A stretch of 64,000 nt of DNA. It comes from Earliella scabrosa. Lineage: Eukaryota > Basidiomycota > Agaricomycetes > Polyporales > Polyporaceae. The stretch is from positions 1,116,001-1,180,000 of the forward strand of contig JABYQQ010000014.1 in NCBI GenBank assembly GCA_022605405.1, given 5' to 3'. Under the pieces are notes generated by a model that worked only from the letters and a program-made list of their open reading frames with translations, was not told where the DNA came from and made no database searches. Positions 1 to 12,618 of this stretch are shown here, piece by piece (position 1 is the stretch's first letter; each line of letters opens with the position of its first letter). The position numbers were made by a program, and so were the translations under genes.

Positions 1-2040
1 CTGACGTCTCTCTTCCACAGGCTTCCATGTAATGATTCACGGCACTGTTATGATGCCTCTCCTTGACGCAGTCTCTATGGTGCATCATGCGAGTAGGTTT
101 TAACACGGACGAATAACCAGGATGACAATGATCCCGCAGAACCTTGGTCATCTGGCGTACGCTCTTGCGCTTCGCCCGCTATGTGGACGATGCTCAGATC
201 TATAATCATCCCACCTTCTCGTGTGATGACATCGTGCGGCTTGACTACGGTCGCCACTTCTTGACGGGCGCCCACCCGGAAAGTTCAGGTTACATACGAA
301 CCGCGTCCGTGGCGGCGATTCGAGATTCACAGCGCTCGTTCCAACCCCCAAAGGAGATGGGTACTGTTCCAGGTCCATCGAGCATGTACTGACCGATCGG
401 GCGATGTCCTACACGAAGCGATCGCGAGTTCAAGCTGTACGGGTTGACGCCAAAAAATCAGGTGTGTTCTTCGGCCGGCGCGCCCAGCGCGTTCTTCTTG
501 CCATACTCAATCGGACGACCGCACCCCATTCGCTGATTACAGCTTGTGCTACATCCGACGTCGCGCTCTCGCCGTTCCGGCACGAGAGCCTGGGCGCATG
601 GCAGGAGGTCTGAGAACCGCACCCTTTCCAGCTGGATGGTATCTCGGGATTGGAAGTCGCGAATGCCGCGGCATGGGAATTGGTCAGAGTTAATCGCCAA
701 ATGCGACGCTCTCCTGACCCTGCAGGACCCGCGCCGCCTGTCAATCCCTATAAACACGGATTCCTGCCGGCGAGACGCTGCCTGCTCCTTCCTTGCGTCC
801 GGCGACCCAGACTGGCCAGCTCGCGACCAGTCCTCCGGACTGCTCGTCCGGCTCATGGAAGACGGCGTCGGTAGGTATTCGTGCTCGTCCCATATGCGGA
901 ATGAGCTCATGGACTAAGGTCTGCCTTCAGTTAAGCATCCTCGCATTGTCTCATCCGAACACGAGCAAGAACCGAGCTGCGAGATCGAAGCAGATTTGCC
1001 AACATGTCTTCAAGACGATACAGCACGGCCTCTTCGACTACGTCTTCATACCCGTATCGACAATTCTCCTTGGAGATCCGTAATGGCGAAGAATATATGA
1101 CCATGCTCCCAGTGAGTTCAGGTTAGACCTTCCTATGAACCGTGCTGAGTGTATCCATGCAGCCAATGACCACCGAAGAGGACCTGCTACAAGAAGATCT
1201 CGTCAACCAGCCGATTTATACATCCTACGGCCCATTCCCTGAACGAAGGAGAAAGCCAAAGATTCTCCAGACCTTAGCGGTGAGTGAGTCCATCGCCCAC
1301 TCAAATACTTCGTGCTGACCGCGACATAGGAGTGGTGGCGGAAGCTGCGGCGAAGCCTCGCGAGACGTCGATAATTATGAGTCAAATAAATTAAATGTCC
1401 AACTCCGCCCATCCAAACACCCCCACCACCTCGTCTCGTCCCGTCTGTGATCCGGCCACATTCGGGTGCAGCAGCACGCAGCGATCGCACGGTTAGTGAC
1501 ATCCTCGTGTTCGAAATCTCCGCCCATGCCTCGTTTTCCAGCAGTGACAAGCGTCAATCTACGCATGGTGGACCAACCCACAGCCGCATCGCAAAGATGC
1601 CTTGACCAACCTCTTTGCTGGCACGTCTCCTCCGACGGGTCGGAGCTCAGTGAGGCGGACTCGTTTTAGCCAACCTGATGCCGGCATTCCCGAAGGATAG
1701 TGGCAGACGGAGTGCGAGGATGACAGCGACGGGACGCCGCGTACGGCATAGAGGAGGAAAGGATGAAACGACCAGCGCATTCGATTGTTCACATTGACAA
1801 GACTATACAGTACGAGTACGGGTACGGGCAGGTCGAGAGCGTCAAAGCGAGGTGCGAGACAGTACATTCACGAACGTCCGTGACAGAGGAAACTTCGAGA
1901 TTCAAGGATACAATATCGGCATAAAGACAAAGACTAGGACTGAGAAGGGGACCACACACAAGCCTAACTCACAGCACTCACCAACCACACCGCATCATCC
2001 ACCATCGTGCTCGATCAGCTCAGTGCTCAGCATTCAAATT
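1..2040. other. Intergenic, no supported gene
   Basis: Only short overlapping open frames on both strands, with no recognisable domain and no consistent splice-linked reading frame. The last part, roughly 1850-2040, is probably the 3' untranslated region of the SAP-domain gene, which ends at 2041 on the minus strand. Distal exons of a gene lying mostly outside the window cannot be excluded for the first few hundred bases. Confidence 0.4.
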
Positions 2041-5000
2041 TCAGGCCCCAGCAGCGGCCGCCTCGTTCTCGCTCGTGACACGGCTCTTGCGCCGGATATA
2101 CTCGCTCTGTCGCACCCGCTTCTTCAACGCAGCGCTGCTGATTTCCGAGCCCGTGCTCGCGCGACCTGCCTTGATGCCACCCAACGACCGCCGTGCACCC
2201 ATGCCCATACTCGAGCGCGTCCGGCCGCCTCCCACACCCGACCTTGCGCCTGGAGAGCCGAGCCCCGAGCCTTGTGCCACGGCAGCTCTCTGTGCGCCCA
2301 GCTTGGCGATGACGCGAGAGCGAGAGATGCGCGGCTTGCGGGCGACGAGCTGCTTCGGCTTTGGTGGGAGCACCGCTGGACGCGGGATCTTCGACGGGGA
2401 GCTCGCAGCGTCGACGGCGGCCGTGCCCATGATAGACGTTGCAGCGGCGGTCAACGAGGCGTGGGGCGCGGGCGATGTGCCGGACGAGGACGCTGGGCTG
2501 AGGAGGTTCGTCAGCGGCTGGCTGAAGATCCTCGTGGGAGGCGGCGACATCGGGCTGGTCGCACGAGCGATGGTCGCTTTGGAGGAAGAGGCGCGGGGTT
2601 GGATGATGCTCGCGCGCTTGGGCTTCTGTGCCTCAGCGACGGAGGGGAGGCCGGAAGTTCGTCCTGACATGGATGGCTTCACGGCAGCGGCCTTCGCGAG
2701 TGAGCTTGCGGTGGGAGCCAGGAGAGAGGAAGTGCGCTTCCGCACGCTGTTCTCGGGAGGGGACTTCCCGTCTGCTTTGCTCGAGGTGGACGATGCAAGA
2801 GTATTCGTGGTAGCGAGACTTCGACGTGTGCCGATAGATGAGGCAGCGGTGGAGGTCCCAGCCATGCTTGACCGTGTACCCATCGACGACACGGTACTAG
2901 TTCGAGTAGTCTGGCGAGAGGCAACGGTCCCGGTGACGGTACCATTGCTGCTGACACGAGACCGTGTTGTACCGACAGTGGTCGTAGACTTGACAGTACC
3001 AGAGGGAGCGGCGAAGGAGGGGATGGGAGAGCGTGCCCGTGAGCTGGAAGACTTCGTAGATGCCAGAGTACCTGTGGACTTCGGATCTGCCGGCTTCGGT
3101 TTGACCAGCTTGTTGGACGTAGATGACACAGAAGACGCAGGAGGCTGTGAGCCAGAAGCTTTCCGCGTGCCAGCCGCAGCAGATTTCGGCGCAGCCTCAG
3201 CCTTCGGCTTCTCCCCCTTCTTGCCTGCGGGTGCCGTCGGCGCCTTCGGGACAGGGATGTTGGAGGCGGAAGCAGGCTTAGCCTTGCTGCCCCCGCCCAT
3301 GTTCCACACATTGCGCACCAGCGACTTTGCAGAGGACAGGAAACCAAACCTTGACGTCTTAGCCTTGGCTATGGGAGAGCTTAGCGTATGATCCGCCGTA
3401 GTGTCCAGGGAAGACTCACTAGGCTGAGCACCAATGCTCGGTCGTCCACGGCTGCTCCTCCTCCTCGCCTTCGCGGCAGCAAGGTCGCGTTTAGTGGCCT
3501 CAAGCTCCTTCTGCTTCTTCTCCTCCTCTTCAGGAGGCAGGGGAGGCGCAAGCGACACCCTCTGTCCCCTGTGGACGTCCCACCCCTGCGTGATCTTGAT
3601 GCGCTTGCTCGACCGCCGCGCCCCAGCATCATCCTCATCTTCCTCCGCGCCTTCCCCAGCGCTCTCGTCCTCCGCCTCCCCGTCGCCACCAAAGCCTCCA
3701 GGAACGGCCATCTTCTTACGCGTCCCCGCACTGATCACCCGGGCGCCCGCCGCGCTGCTCCGCCTCTTCTGGCCCGCAACCGGGCGCGAGCCACCGGCGA
3801 CACCGAGCGCGTCCGACTTGCGCTTGTTCGGGCGCCGCGCGGCGTAGTGCGTCGCAATGGAGTCCATCTTGCTGAACTGGGCGTCGTGCGCCTTCGCGAA
3901 CCGGTCCTGCTCTTGCGTGGGTCCCGTCGCACCGAGCGTCAGGCCGCCGAAGAGCGGCTGGGCTTGCGGGAAGGCTGGCTTCGATGTGCTGGTCCCCCCG
4001 CCGCTTTGAGCCTTGCTGGCGTTGGCCTCGGCGAGCCGGCGGTGCATCTCCTCCAACACGGACTTCGCGACATTGTCGAACCCTGCGTTCGACAAGCCCA
4101 CCGTCGCGTCGTCCTTGTGGGCCGCCTTTACGCTCGCGGCTGGCTCGCGTCGAGGAAGAGGTGAGCCAAATAAGAACGGCGTGCTACGCGGAAGTGGCGC
4201 GTGGCTGGAGGAAGCACCAGGAGTGGCACCAGCACCGCTAGGCGCAGCACTCGGTTTCGCGGGAGAGAACATGTCGGGCTCGTCCACGGGTCCGGGTGTG
4301 CTCGTCGCCTTGGAGGCGAGCGTGAGGGACCCTTTGCCCTTCGCGGGAGTCTTTGCAGGAGTGGTCGTGGATATGCTCATGCCGCCCGGCATTTGGTCGG
4401 CCTTCTCGTCGTCCATGACGGGCTTCAAGTCTTCCAGGGGGAGCTTGGGGTATAGTGACCCCGTCTCTGCGCCTGCAGTGCGAGGAGACGCGGACCACAT
4501 ATTCAGTGTCCGGATGGTGCCAGGCGTGCCGACCGTGAGGTCGAAGTCGGTCTTGAAGACGGGCAGCTTGGGTGGACTCATGTACGCGTAGTCATTGCTC
4601 GCTTTCGGAGCGGCGGGATGTGACACCAGGCGGATCGTACTCTTCACGCCCGCGCCGACATTTGCGCCCAGGCGCGGAACCGATTTCGAGAGGGACTTTA
4701 CCTCGGGGTCGTCGCCACCCTCGCCGTCGGCATTCGCGTCCTCGTCCATGTCCAGGATGCTGGCATCGGGGGTGGAGAACTTGAAGTGGTCCGTCTCGGG
4801 CAACGAGTCTGAAGGCGGTATCTCTGAGTAGGGTTTCGCATGTTCAGCGAGCGAGTCGCGCGCCTTGATGCTGCCAAATAGTTTGCCGGGGGAGAATGAA
4901 GGCATCTTGTGTTCCTCGTCGTCGACTTCGATGTCTTCTGAGTGGTGGCTGAGCTTGGATGCGACGCGCTTGATACCTAGCGAGGTGGCGAGAGCCTTGA

Positions 5001-5972
5001 TGGAGGAAGATACAGAGGCTGGTAGGGAGGCCAGTGAGCATGGTCAGCACGGGAAGACTGTTTGCCGACAAACAAAGGGACAAAGCAGCATTGTGATGCC
5101 CGACTAATCGATTGCTGAGGGAAGAGTCGCAAATAGAATTGCATTGCGAAGTAAATCCTAGCAATAGCGTGGTACCAGGAAAAGCGCAACGACTTCAATA
5201 GAGGGAATTCGTGGGGTTTGTTGTGCATAAGAAGATGGGTTTGGATGGGCGCCTTGAGGGATTTCTCTTGATAGCGACGACGAGGAGACCGCGTCTGCCC
5301 ATAAAGCTTGACTTCTTGTGCGGTCATATACACAATACGTTGGAGCCACGCAATGCCTCCCACACGAGCGCAAGAAGAAACAAAGCAAGCCATACAGATG
5401 CGTGCACACTCACTCTTCGACGAATGTGTCCCAAACTCGCCATTCGACGCCGTCCGGAGGCTGTCTTTGGACGACCCGGTGCCCATCGCGCTCTCGTCCA
5501 CCTCCTCGATGTCGTCCATCACAACCTCCCACTGCTCGCTCGGCCGCGGAATCGCGAAGCGCGACGTCAGTACAACATCTTGCATGTCGTAGTCTTCGTC
5601 CACCCCGTTGCTGTCCGTGGAAGCCGGGACGGGGGGAGGGTCTACAGGCATACCTCCCGGCATCCCCTCGTCGTCATCATCATCTGCTTCTGCTTGCATT
5701 GGTTCTTGCTGCTGGTCCTGATCGCCTTGCTGACGTTGTCGCTCAGGCGCTTCTTCTTGAACGCCCTCCATCGCGACGTCTCCGTCCCCGTCAGGCGAAG
5801 CTTCGCGTGCCTCGGGAGGGAACTCCAGGGCGCGCTGTTTCAGCCGCTCAATGAGCTCCGAGCTCTTGCCGTTCGCCTTAATCGAGTGAATCTTGCAGAG
5901 CTTGACGAGCTGGTCGCGCTTGAGCGAGTGCAGCGCGGGCGAGTTGAAGAGGATCTGCGTTGTCGTCGCCAT
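2041..5972 (-). CDS. SAP-domain nuclear protein, 1178 aa, two exons
   Basis: Two exons on the minus strand, 5972-5414 and 5018-2041, joined by a 395-nt intron (donor GTGAGT, acceptor CCTACCAG). The lengths sum to exactly 1179 codons including stop. Residues about 13-48 (LHSLKRDQLVKLCKIHSIKA and on) match a SAP motif, a helix-turn-helix that binds AT-rich or scaffold DNA. An acidic, Gln-rich stretch follows. The remaining roughly 950 residues are low complexity, rich in Ser, Thr, Ala, Lys and Pro, with several basic patches (KRKSD, KRIKI) that look like nuclear localisation signals. A nuclear chromatin or RNA-associated role is inferred from the SAP motif only; the long tail matches no family I recognise. 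The intron is long for this genome, so an extra small exon inside it is possible. The start is the first ATG of the open frame and lies just before the SAP motif. Confidence 0.75.
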
Positions 5973-8900
5973 TATGCCGACATAGAGTGTTTATGCCGGG
6001 TCTTGAGGTCCAGTGTATGCGCGCGAGAGGTAGCAGAGAAGTCAAGCGTAGTGTTGTGGTAGGAGCGGTGTATAGGGTGCGAGGCGGGGTGGCGGGGCGG
6101 GAGGCGGGTGAAGGTTCGACGTTCGACTTCAACCCGATGACGCGCTTCTGCGTTCTCAACGCATACCACGATCACATGACTGCAACACCATACGCGTCGC
6201 GCTCTGTTTGTGCTCGCTTGGCACGGGGCGCTCAGTGGTGAGTGCGAATGTCTATAGGCGATCTCGTCGACCGTCAGTACGGTTATCTATAGCAGGGGTG
6301 TGAAGGGCGAGACTGAGTGCAGGGCCAACGCGTGGAAATCTCTGCTGTATCTCAGAGTGTGTACTTACTCCACGTTTCGGGTCGACTCTCACCACTTCAT
6401 TGCGGGTGTGAGCGATAAGTTCTAAGCTACCCTCTATCACCCGAGATTGCGCGAGAGACCGAGGTATTATTATGAGTGAACACTGAACACGAGGTGGAGG
6501 CACCAGTGACAAAGCCCGGAGGCTGTCCGGCGCTTTGACTGAGAACATACCGAATCCGGTAATGACCACGTTCTACATAAGACGCACCTCCGCCCCACTT
6601 GCGACTGCAACTCAACTTCCACCACCACCAGCATAACCTCTCCGACATGCAACCATCCTTCCACAGACGCGAAGCATAACAGCTTCACGGCATGAGAGAA
6701 CGACTCGCCCCACTGCCCCACGGCATTGCCCTGCTCGCGCAGGTCCGGTCAGCCCCAACCACCGCAACCATGGTGCCACCCCCCTAGCATTCCACCTCCT
6801 GTTATCCCTACCCCATTCTTGCGCTCTTCTCCAACGTCATCTCCCTAAACTATGACGGTCCGACACCGCTTCCTGGTTGTCGGGTCAATGGTGTCGGCTC
6901 CGTCGAAGAACAAAGAGCGGCTAACCATCGCAAGCCACCCGCCGTCCAACCCATGGCGAGCGGCCAACATCCATAACCAAAGGCTGCTGGGTCACGATAT
7001 GGGCTGTCGTCCCCGCCTGCCGATGGGATACATGCAGCGCTGCCGTGGTGGCCATCCGGTACCAGGTATACCTGGTGCTTGAACGACGCATACCTTTACC
7101 GAAATTGGCGACGGCCCCATCCAGCTCTGCAACCCGTCGCAAGGTTGAATTGTATCTGGCTGGACAACCTGGAAATCGCGGACGATTTCAAGAAGTACTT
7201 GTCAACTGCGGCTGCGATGGCCAAAGTCAAGAACTGGACCACCTGCATCGCGATCCTGCCAGGGATCATGTTGTTCGTCAGGACCCCTTCGATGCTGTTG
7301 GGGAACGAGTCGTAACTGGGAGTCTAAGATGTAGGTGAGTGAATGACTCGGTAGCCGTACATGCTAACCATTACAATACGTACCAGACCACGCGAAGAAA
7401 CACATACTCTATGCCATTGCCGATGGCCAGCAGTGAGCGCCGAACACCGAGCCAAACACGATACAGCTCGCCGTCATCACCGGCCTAGAACACAGCGCAA
7501 GTAGTGAGCGACCATGGGAAATCGACAGGGACGCCGGCAAATTAACGACTGACCGACCCAAAGTACAGTACATGGACACACACTTGCAATCGCGATTGCG
7601 AGTCCCGTTGCATCGATCGGGCGACTGGATGCAATACAGTCTACACATCGCTGCGCACAGGACCGATGCGACACAAGGTCGCTGTTTGGCAAGATCAACG
7701 CGTCATATCAAAGAACGTTCTACGGTCGTCCTCTCACCAGCTGCCGCTCAGGACAAGACCTCATCAAGATCCCCCGATTCGGAGTCCTCGCCTCTTGGCC
7801 ATTGCTGGCTGTTGAGTCAATGTGAAGTTCCAAGGTCTAAGACGTCGGAGCGTTGTATGCCGGTACCGGGTAACTCCAGACGAAGAACGCATGTGCAAGC
7901 CGGAAGAAGTTCGAGTGGTTGAAGCCTATCAGGAGCTTCAAGTCAATGAATGAGCCGACAGGTACCATTGAGGATGTGAACAAGAAGCTAGTCCGATGGA
8001 CCAACAAGACTATGGGAATGAAACATATGGGTGCAACATGCGTCCCACAATGCCCAACAACCTCGACTGTCTACAAACCCATGCATCTCCACGCGCAAGA
8101 TGTATCCGAGAGCGCGAAATGGTGCATATCTGCGCAGGACATGGCATCTCTTGACGTCCTAGAGGGCTTGGAGGAGATACAATCACTCATGCACATGAGT
8201 GGCGCAAAGGGCGAAAACGATGTTGAACGACTATCGTGAAAATTCGCGATTCCAAGCTCACAAGGGATGCCCTGTATGCGACTCGGCAAGTGATAGCCAG
8301 CATGGGTTCCTGCCCGGGTCGTCTCTTCCAAGAATTGTATTCAAGAGGTGAAAACATTGGGTGAGGTGCAAGAACGGGGAGTTTTGTCATGTTGCCACAA
8401 GCTGACTTCGGCACCGTAGGCAATGTACCAGCCGGACGCTGAGGCAAACCCATACTGAACGCGGTGGAGGCTATGGCCAGCCGCATCGTGGTCAACATGT
8501 GGCCTATGCAAACAGCCGTGTTGCCCATACCAAACTCAACGCGGATCCTACCAGCGGAATCCAAACACATGTCCAGCACATGTCTCTGGTCACTTGCTCA
8601 GCGGGTTCACAATGAATATACGGCAAGCCATCTTGTCGTATCAAATCGCTTTGGCGTGTTGGATGACAAGAACGGGGAAGAAAAGAAGACAATTGAGAAG
8701 ATAATCGCCGCAAAAACATACCGTGTCAAAGCGGATTAATCCTCCCGACCAATGCCATGTCCCCTATGCCCATCCAGCTGCAGGGAGGCAGCCTGCTCCG
8801 GATATGGCAGCCACATACTTGTTCATCGTACATGCGGTGCGTTCCGAGCATGTCATGCGTTGTTGGGCCACACTGAAACTGGCAAGCTTAGGAGGAGAGG

Positions 8901-9222
8901 GGCGGGCTAGACCGGCAGCTAGAGACAGCCGAGGAACAGCAGACGCTCGCATCGTCGCTTGCAGATGTCTTGCTGAGCGAAGGAGGAGCAAAGACAAGGA
9001 GACAAAAGGACGCTTTGGCGGATTGCAAGGATTGCAGTAGGCGGAGGGCGCGTGATGGAAGAGAGGTGCAAGGTGGGCGCACAAGTTTCCAGGTTGGGCA
9101 GGTCCGCCAAAGGCACGCCCACGGAGCCAAACATCCGCCTACAGCGGGAAGCCCAATCCAAAGCAATTCTGCAATCGCGTTACGTAACCGTGTGCGTCTC
9201 CCCTCTTCAACCTCCTCCGTGC
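5973..9222. other. Intergenic, no supported gene
   Basis: More than 3 kb without a convincing gene. The stretch 5973-6240 is probably the SAP gene promoter. Open frames near 7079-7315 (+), 7919-8239 (+) and 8187-8579 (-) read partly protein-like but have no recognisable domain, start or splice partner. They could be decayed gene remnants. No inverted or long tandem repeats were seen. Confidence 0.35.
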
Positions 9223-9228
9223 TTATAA
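9223..9228 (+). promoter_or_regulatory. Putative TATA element of the first Clp1-like gene
   Basis: TTATAA sits 95 bp before the ATG at 9323, in a pyrimidine-rich leader, a usual distance for a fungal core promoter. The assignment rests on motif and spacing only. Confidence 0.3.
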
Positions 9229-9322
9229 CCCGCCCAATGCCGCCCTGGGATCCCCAGCACGCCCCGCCTCCTCATACTCAACGCCTCCTCTCCATCCCGC
9301 CCCTGCCTTTGCCGAACACACG

Positions 9323-10671
9323 ATGTCGACCATGCTCATGCAGCCCCTCGGCAAGCGCTTCCTCATGCGCAAGAGCTCAAACGCCGAGAACCTCCCGCCC
9401 TCAGCTCACTCGAAGAAGGCAGACGCACTCGTCTCTGCACGTGAGGCCTCTCGCCGGAGGCGCGCCCGCGTCGTCAGCGGTGCGCTCCCTCTCAAGGTCA
9501 AGAAGGTCGTGCAGAACGCGCAGCGACGCGCCAGCAAAGCGCAGCTCGCGTCCAAGCCCATCAAGGCGGTGGCCCCCGAGCCCATCCAGGTCGTTGCACC
9601 TTCCGAGCCCCTTGAACTCGTAAACGAGACTCAGCAGCCTTCTCAAACTACCACTACCTCCACCTCCACGAAGCCGCAAGCCGCTCCGAGTATGTGGCAC
9701 TTCCCCCGTTACCTTCGTCGCCCCCCTCCCCAGGTGTGGCCCGTCCCCGTCCGCCGCGAGAACATCGACGCGTGCGACCCCGGCCTGGTCGACACGCGCA
9801 TCGACTACATCATGCGTGGATTGGAGGTTGCCGGCGAGCCGTACGTGTTCTCTCTTTTCTCTTCTCGCCTCCTATCCTCATGCCTTCCGTTCACAGGATG
9901 TGGAACCTCGTGAAGAGCGCACACATTGATTCTTCCTCCATGGGTCACCGCGCCGCACTCCCGGACGAGATCAGCGTCATCATCGCAGACCATGCGAAGA
10001 TGCAATCTGCCTCGCTGCTCCCTCCCTCACACCCCACTCACGTCCTTGCCATCTGGGACCTCCCTGTCTCGCAGTCGGTCCAGCCCGGATCCGGTGTCAA
10101 CCCCGAGACTGGCCGCCGCAAGGTCTCCCTCATCGCCGCCCACAACCTTGTCCTCGCCACGCACTGCGCGAAGTGGTTCCCTCTCCCATCCTCCCCGAAC
10201 GTCCAGGAGCGCCACGTCTCGAACGGCGCCGGCGTGTCCGGTACCGCGCTCAACCTGCCCGTTGTGCCCCTGGCGGTGCCGCACCCTGCCTCGTTCATGT
10301 ACCTCCTCCAGACGATGTACACGCACAAGGTCTCGTGGCTGCTCGACCAGCTCGTGCCCGTGCCCAAGCCGACGATCGTCTTCCCGTCCGCGGAGAACCC
10401 GCAGCCGAGCAACCCGCACTACATCGCCGAGACCGGGCGCCGCCTCGCCGCGCGCTACACCCCGCAGGCGATCGTAGGCATGATTGGGACCGTCATCGGC
10501 CTCTGGCAGAACGCCATCTACCTCGGCGTGAGCGACAAGCGGCTGTGGGTCGGGATTGACTGGAGCTACGACATGCTCCTCACTGGCCTTGCGTTCGCCC
10601 TCGGCCGCCCGGACCTCGTCCCCCGCCCCCAGCCGCAGATGCAGTGGCCCGGCTCCGCCGTCAAGGCGTGA
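9323..10671 (+). CDS. Clp1-like (clampless1 family) protein, 430 aa
   Basis: Two exons, 9323-9840 and 9897-10671, with a 56-nt intron (GTACGT...TTCACAG); the lengths give 431 codons including stop. The N-terminal ~120 residues are basic and low complexity. The C-terminal ~260 residues carry the pattern I associate with the basidiomycete Clp1 family: a THVLAIWDLP segment, LVLATHCAKWFPLP, VVPLAVPHPASFMYLLQ, a segment leading to LLDQLVPVP, then LAARYTPQAIVGMIG and GLWQNAIYLGVSDKRLW. Clp1 of Coprinopsis cinerea is required for clamp formation downstream of the A mating-type genes, and Clp1 of Ustilago maydis acts with the bW/bE pathway. A role in dikaryon development is inferred from the family only, since Agaricomycetes often carry several paralogues. 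A second member lies at 18217-19444. Confidence 0.75.
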
Positions 10672-12542
10672 GCTTGCTGCGACGCCTTGCTCTGCTGTGC
10701 GATTCTCACTTTCGTTCTTATTTCGGTGCGGGCGGCACCCCGGCGCGGTCTCCTTGTTCATGTCCTGGCTACCTTCAATCCTCTCACACGTATATGCGCC
10801 TTTCCATCGACACATAACACTATGCCTTTTCCCTCTATGCACCCTCGACGTCCTATGCTCGTCGTCATACATATATGCCTTACCTCTCCCTCTCACTCTG
10901 CGCCACCCTGCCCGCCGCTCGTCGCTCCGCACCATATCCTTATTGTCTTCTCGTTTGTTTATCTTTGCTATCCCATCGCTCTCGTCTGTCTGATTTCGGG
11001 GGGGGGGGGGGGTTCGTGCTAGAAGAAAGTCGAAGTCGTTACTGTACTGTAGTATTCGCAATGTAGGTCTAGTAGATAGTGTACGTACAAAGCAACAAGC
11101 GTTTGTTGATCTATCTCGGTCTGCTTCACTGTGTGCATCCTTTCAACCTCAAAACTTGGAGAACACCGCGACATGGATGTTGAGGAAGACTCTGAAGAGG
11201 TTCTGGTACAACCTGACATTCGGCCGGACCGTGAGCGCCTCTCGGGTTACCGTGGTAACAACCTTCCGAATTCCAGCAGTACTTACCATCGACACTGACG
11301 CGTACAGAACCATTCGAAGTCGTCAACGTGTCAACCCTTCCTGTGCGATGCGTGGACTATGTATGCTATGTCTTCTACTCAACACAGCGCATGAAACCAG
11401 AGACACCTCGCCAGGGACCCCACAAAAGGGTCGTTGGGTCCAAAAATTGCGTGCAGGGCGGTCCCGGGGCAGCAGCGCAGCGCAGCGGCCCTCAGAACCA
11501 TCCGCAACCTCTCGTACTCGACGTAAGCAAGAAGGGCCAACCCCTACACGCCAGAGCGCTCCCCAGAGGACAACTGCACCCAACCTCTACCGATACCAGC
11601 TCAAAACTGCACACCCCTCGTGGAGCTACGTGCCGGGCAAACATGTGCAGTCTGGCCATCGACTGCGACCCGGCATAATGCACCACGACCTATGGCGGGC
11701 GTGCACGGATTTGCCTCAGGTAGGGCAAACAGGTGTAGCTATGGTGTCCAGTGCACGAGGCACCGTCTGCACGCCGACGAGGGGCGTTACGGCGCCTGCA
11801 TGCCGAGGAACGGGTGGCGTTTCTTCAAGACGGCGCATACGCACAACGAAGCGATGCGGCCGAGCGTCGAGCGATAAGGTGCGCGGGCGATCAGAGAGGA
11901 CGCGTACGCACTTGCGAGGCTGACGTGTCCCGGGACTAGGACCCACAACGCCCTCTGCAACCGCCGAGGTGCGTCTCCGGGCGAGCGAGTCGGATCTGCA
12001 AGTAAGTACCTGTCGAAGGTCGCCGAGGATGACCGCGAGCGGTGGCCTGTGCGAGAGCGATTGGGCGGGCATATGTGTGGGTATGGTAGGGATACTATGG
12101 GGCGGTATGATGGTTGGTACCGCTCACTCAAGGTTTAGGTTTGAGTTCCGTCCCACGCTTGTTCTGCCAGTCCTGTCCATGTGGCAATCGCGGAATCCCT
12201 CTACCAATCAAGTCAACACAGGCAGCATCTCGTTAGTCCTTCATCTTGGCGTTCAAGTTGACACCCGCATCAGACAATTTCCTGCACTGAGGTCTCCGCA
12301 TCTGACTAGTGGTTCGAATGATGAGTTGTCCGCTTACTGCTGCGATACTTACCAGTGGGGACCAAGCCAAGCGAACAAGCGTGGCAGACAACGAGGATGG
12401 TAGTCGTATTCTTGGGCGCCGCGTGGTATGACTACAGCCGCTGGCTGAATTCTATAAAGCTTGAGTGGAGGTGGAATGCAACTTCAACCTCCTGATCCAC
12501 CCTGCATCATCATCGATCATTCCTCGTCAGCGAACCTGCCTG
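10672..12542. other. Intergenic, no supported gene
   Basis: Holds the probable 3' region of the Clp1-like gene, with pyrimidine-rich sequence to about 10980, and a run of 15 G residues at 10998-11012. The open frames at 11126-12403 on both strands overlap each other and show no domain. Confidence 0.4.
10998..11012. repeat. Poly-G homopolymer tract, 15 nt
   Basis: Fifteen consecutive G residues about 330 bp downstream of the Clp1-like stop codon. The run is prone to length errors in sequencing and could form a G-quadruplex. Confidence 0.9.
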
Positions 12543-12601
12543 GTACGTCCTATATGTTTCTTGTTATATGGGATGGTACTGATCATGAGGCTACTTTGTA
12601 G
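12543..12601 (+). other. Probable 5'-UTR intron of the F-box gene
   Basis: A 59-nt stretch with donor GTACGT and acceptor TTTGTAG, ending 17 nt before the ATG at 12619, and of typical length for this genome. No upstream in-frame coding exon was seen, so it is read as an intron in the leader. Confidence 0.5.
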
Positions 12602-12618
12602 CGCCACCACCTCCCGAG

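Noticed and set aside
2075..3391. 438-aa plus-strand open frame opposite the SAP gene
   Set aside because: Shadow of the GC-rich, Ala/Ser-coded minus-strand exon; no domain, and the minus strand has the SAP motif and a consistent splice.
12309..12318. GGTTCGAAT, like a tRNA T-loop
   Set aside because: No acceptor stem, anticodon arm or A box at the right spacing.
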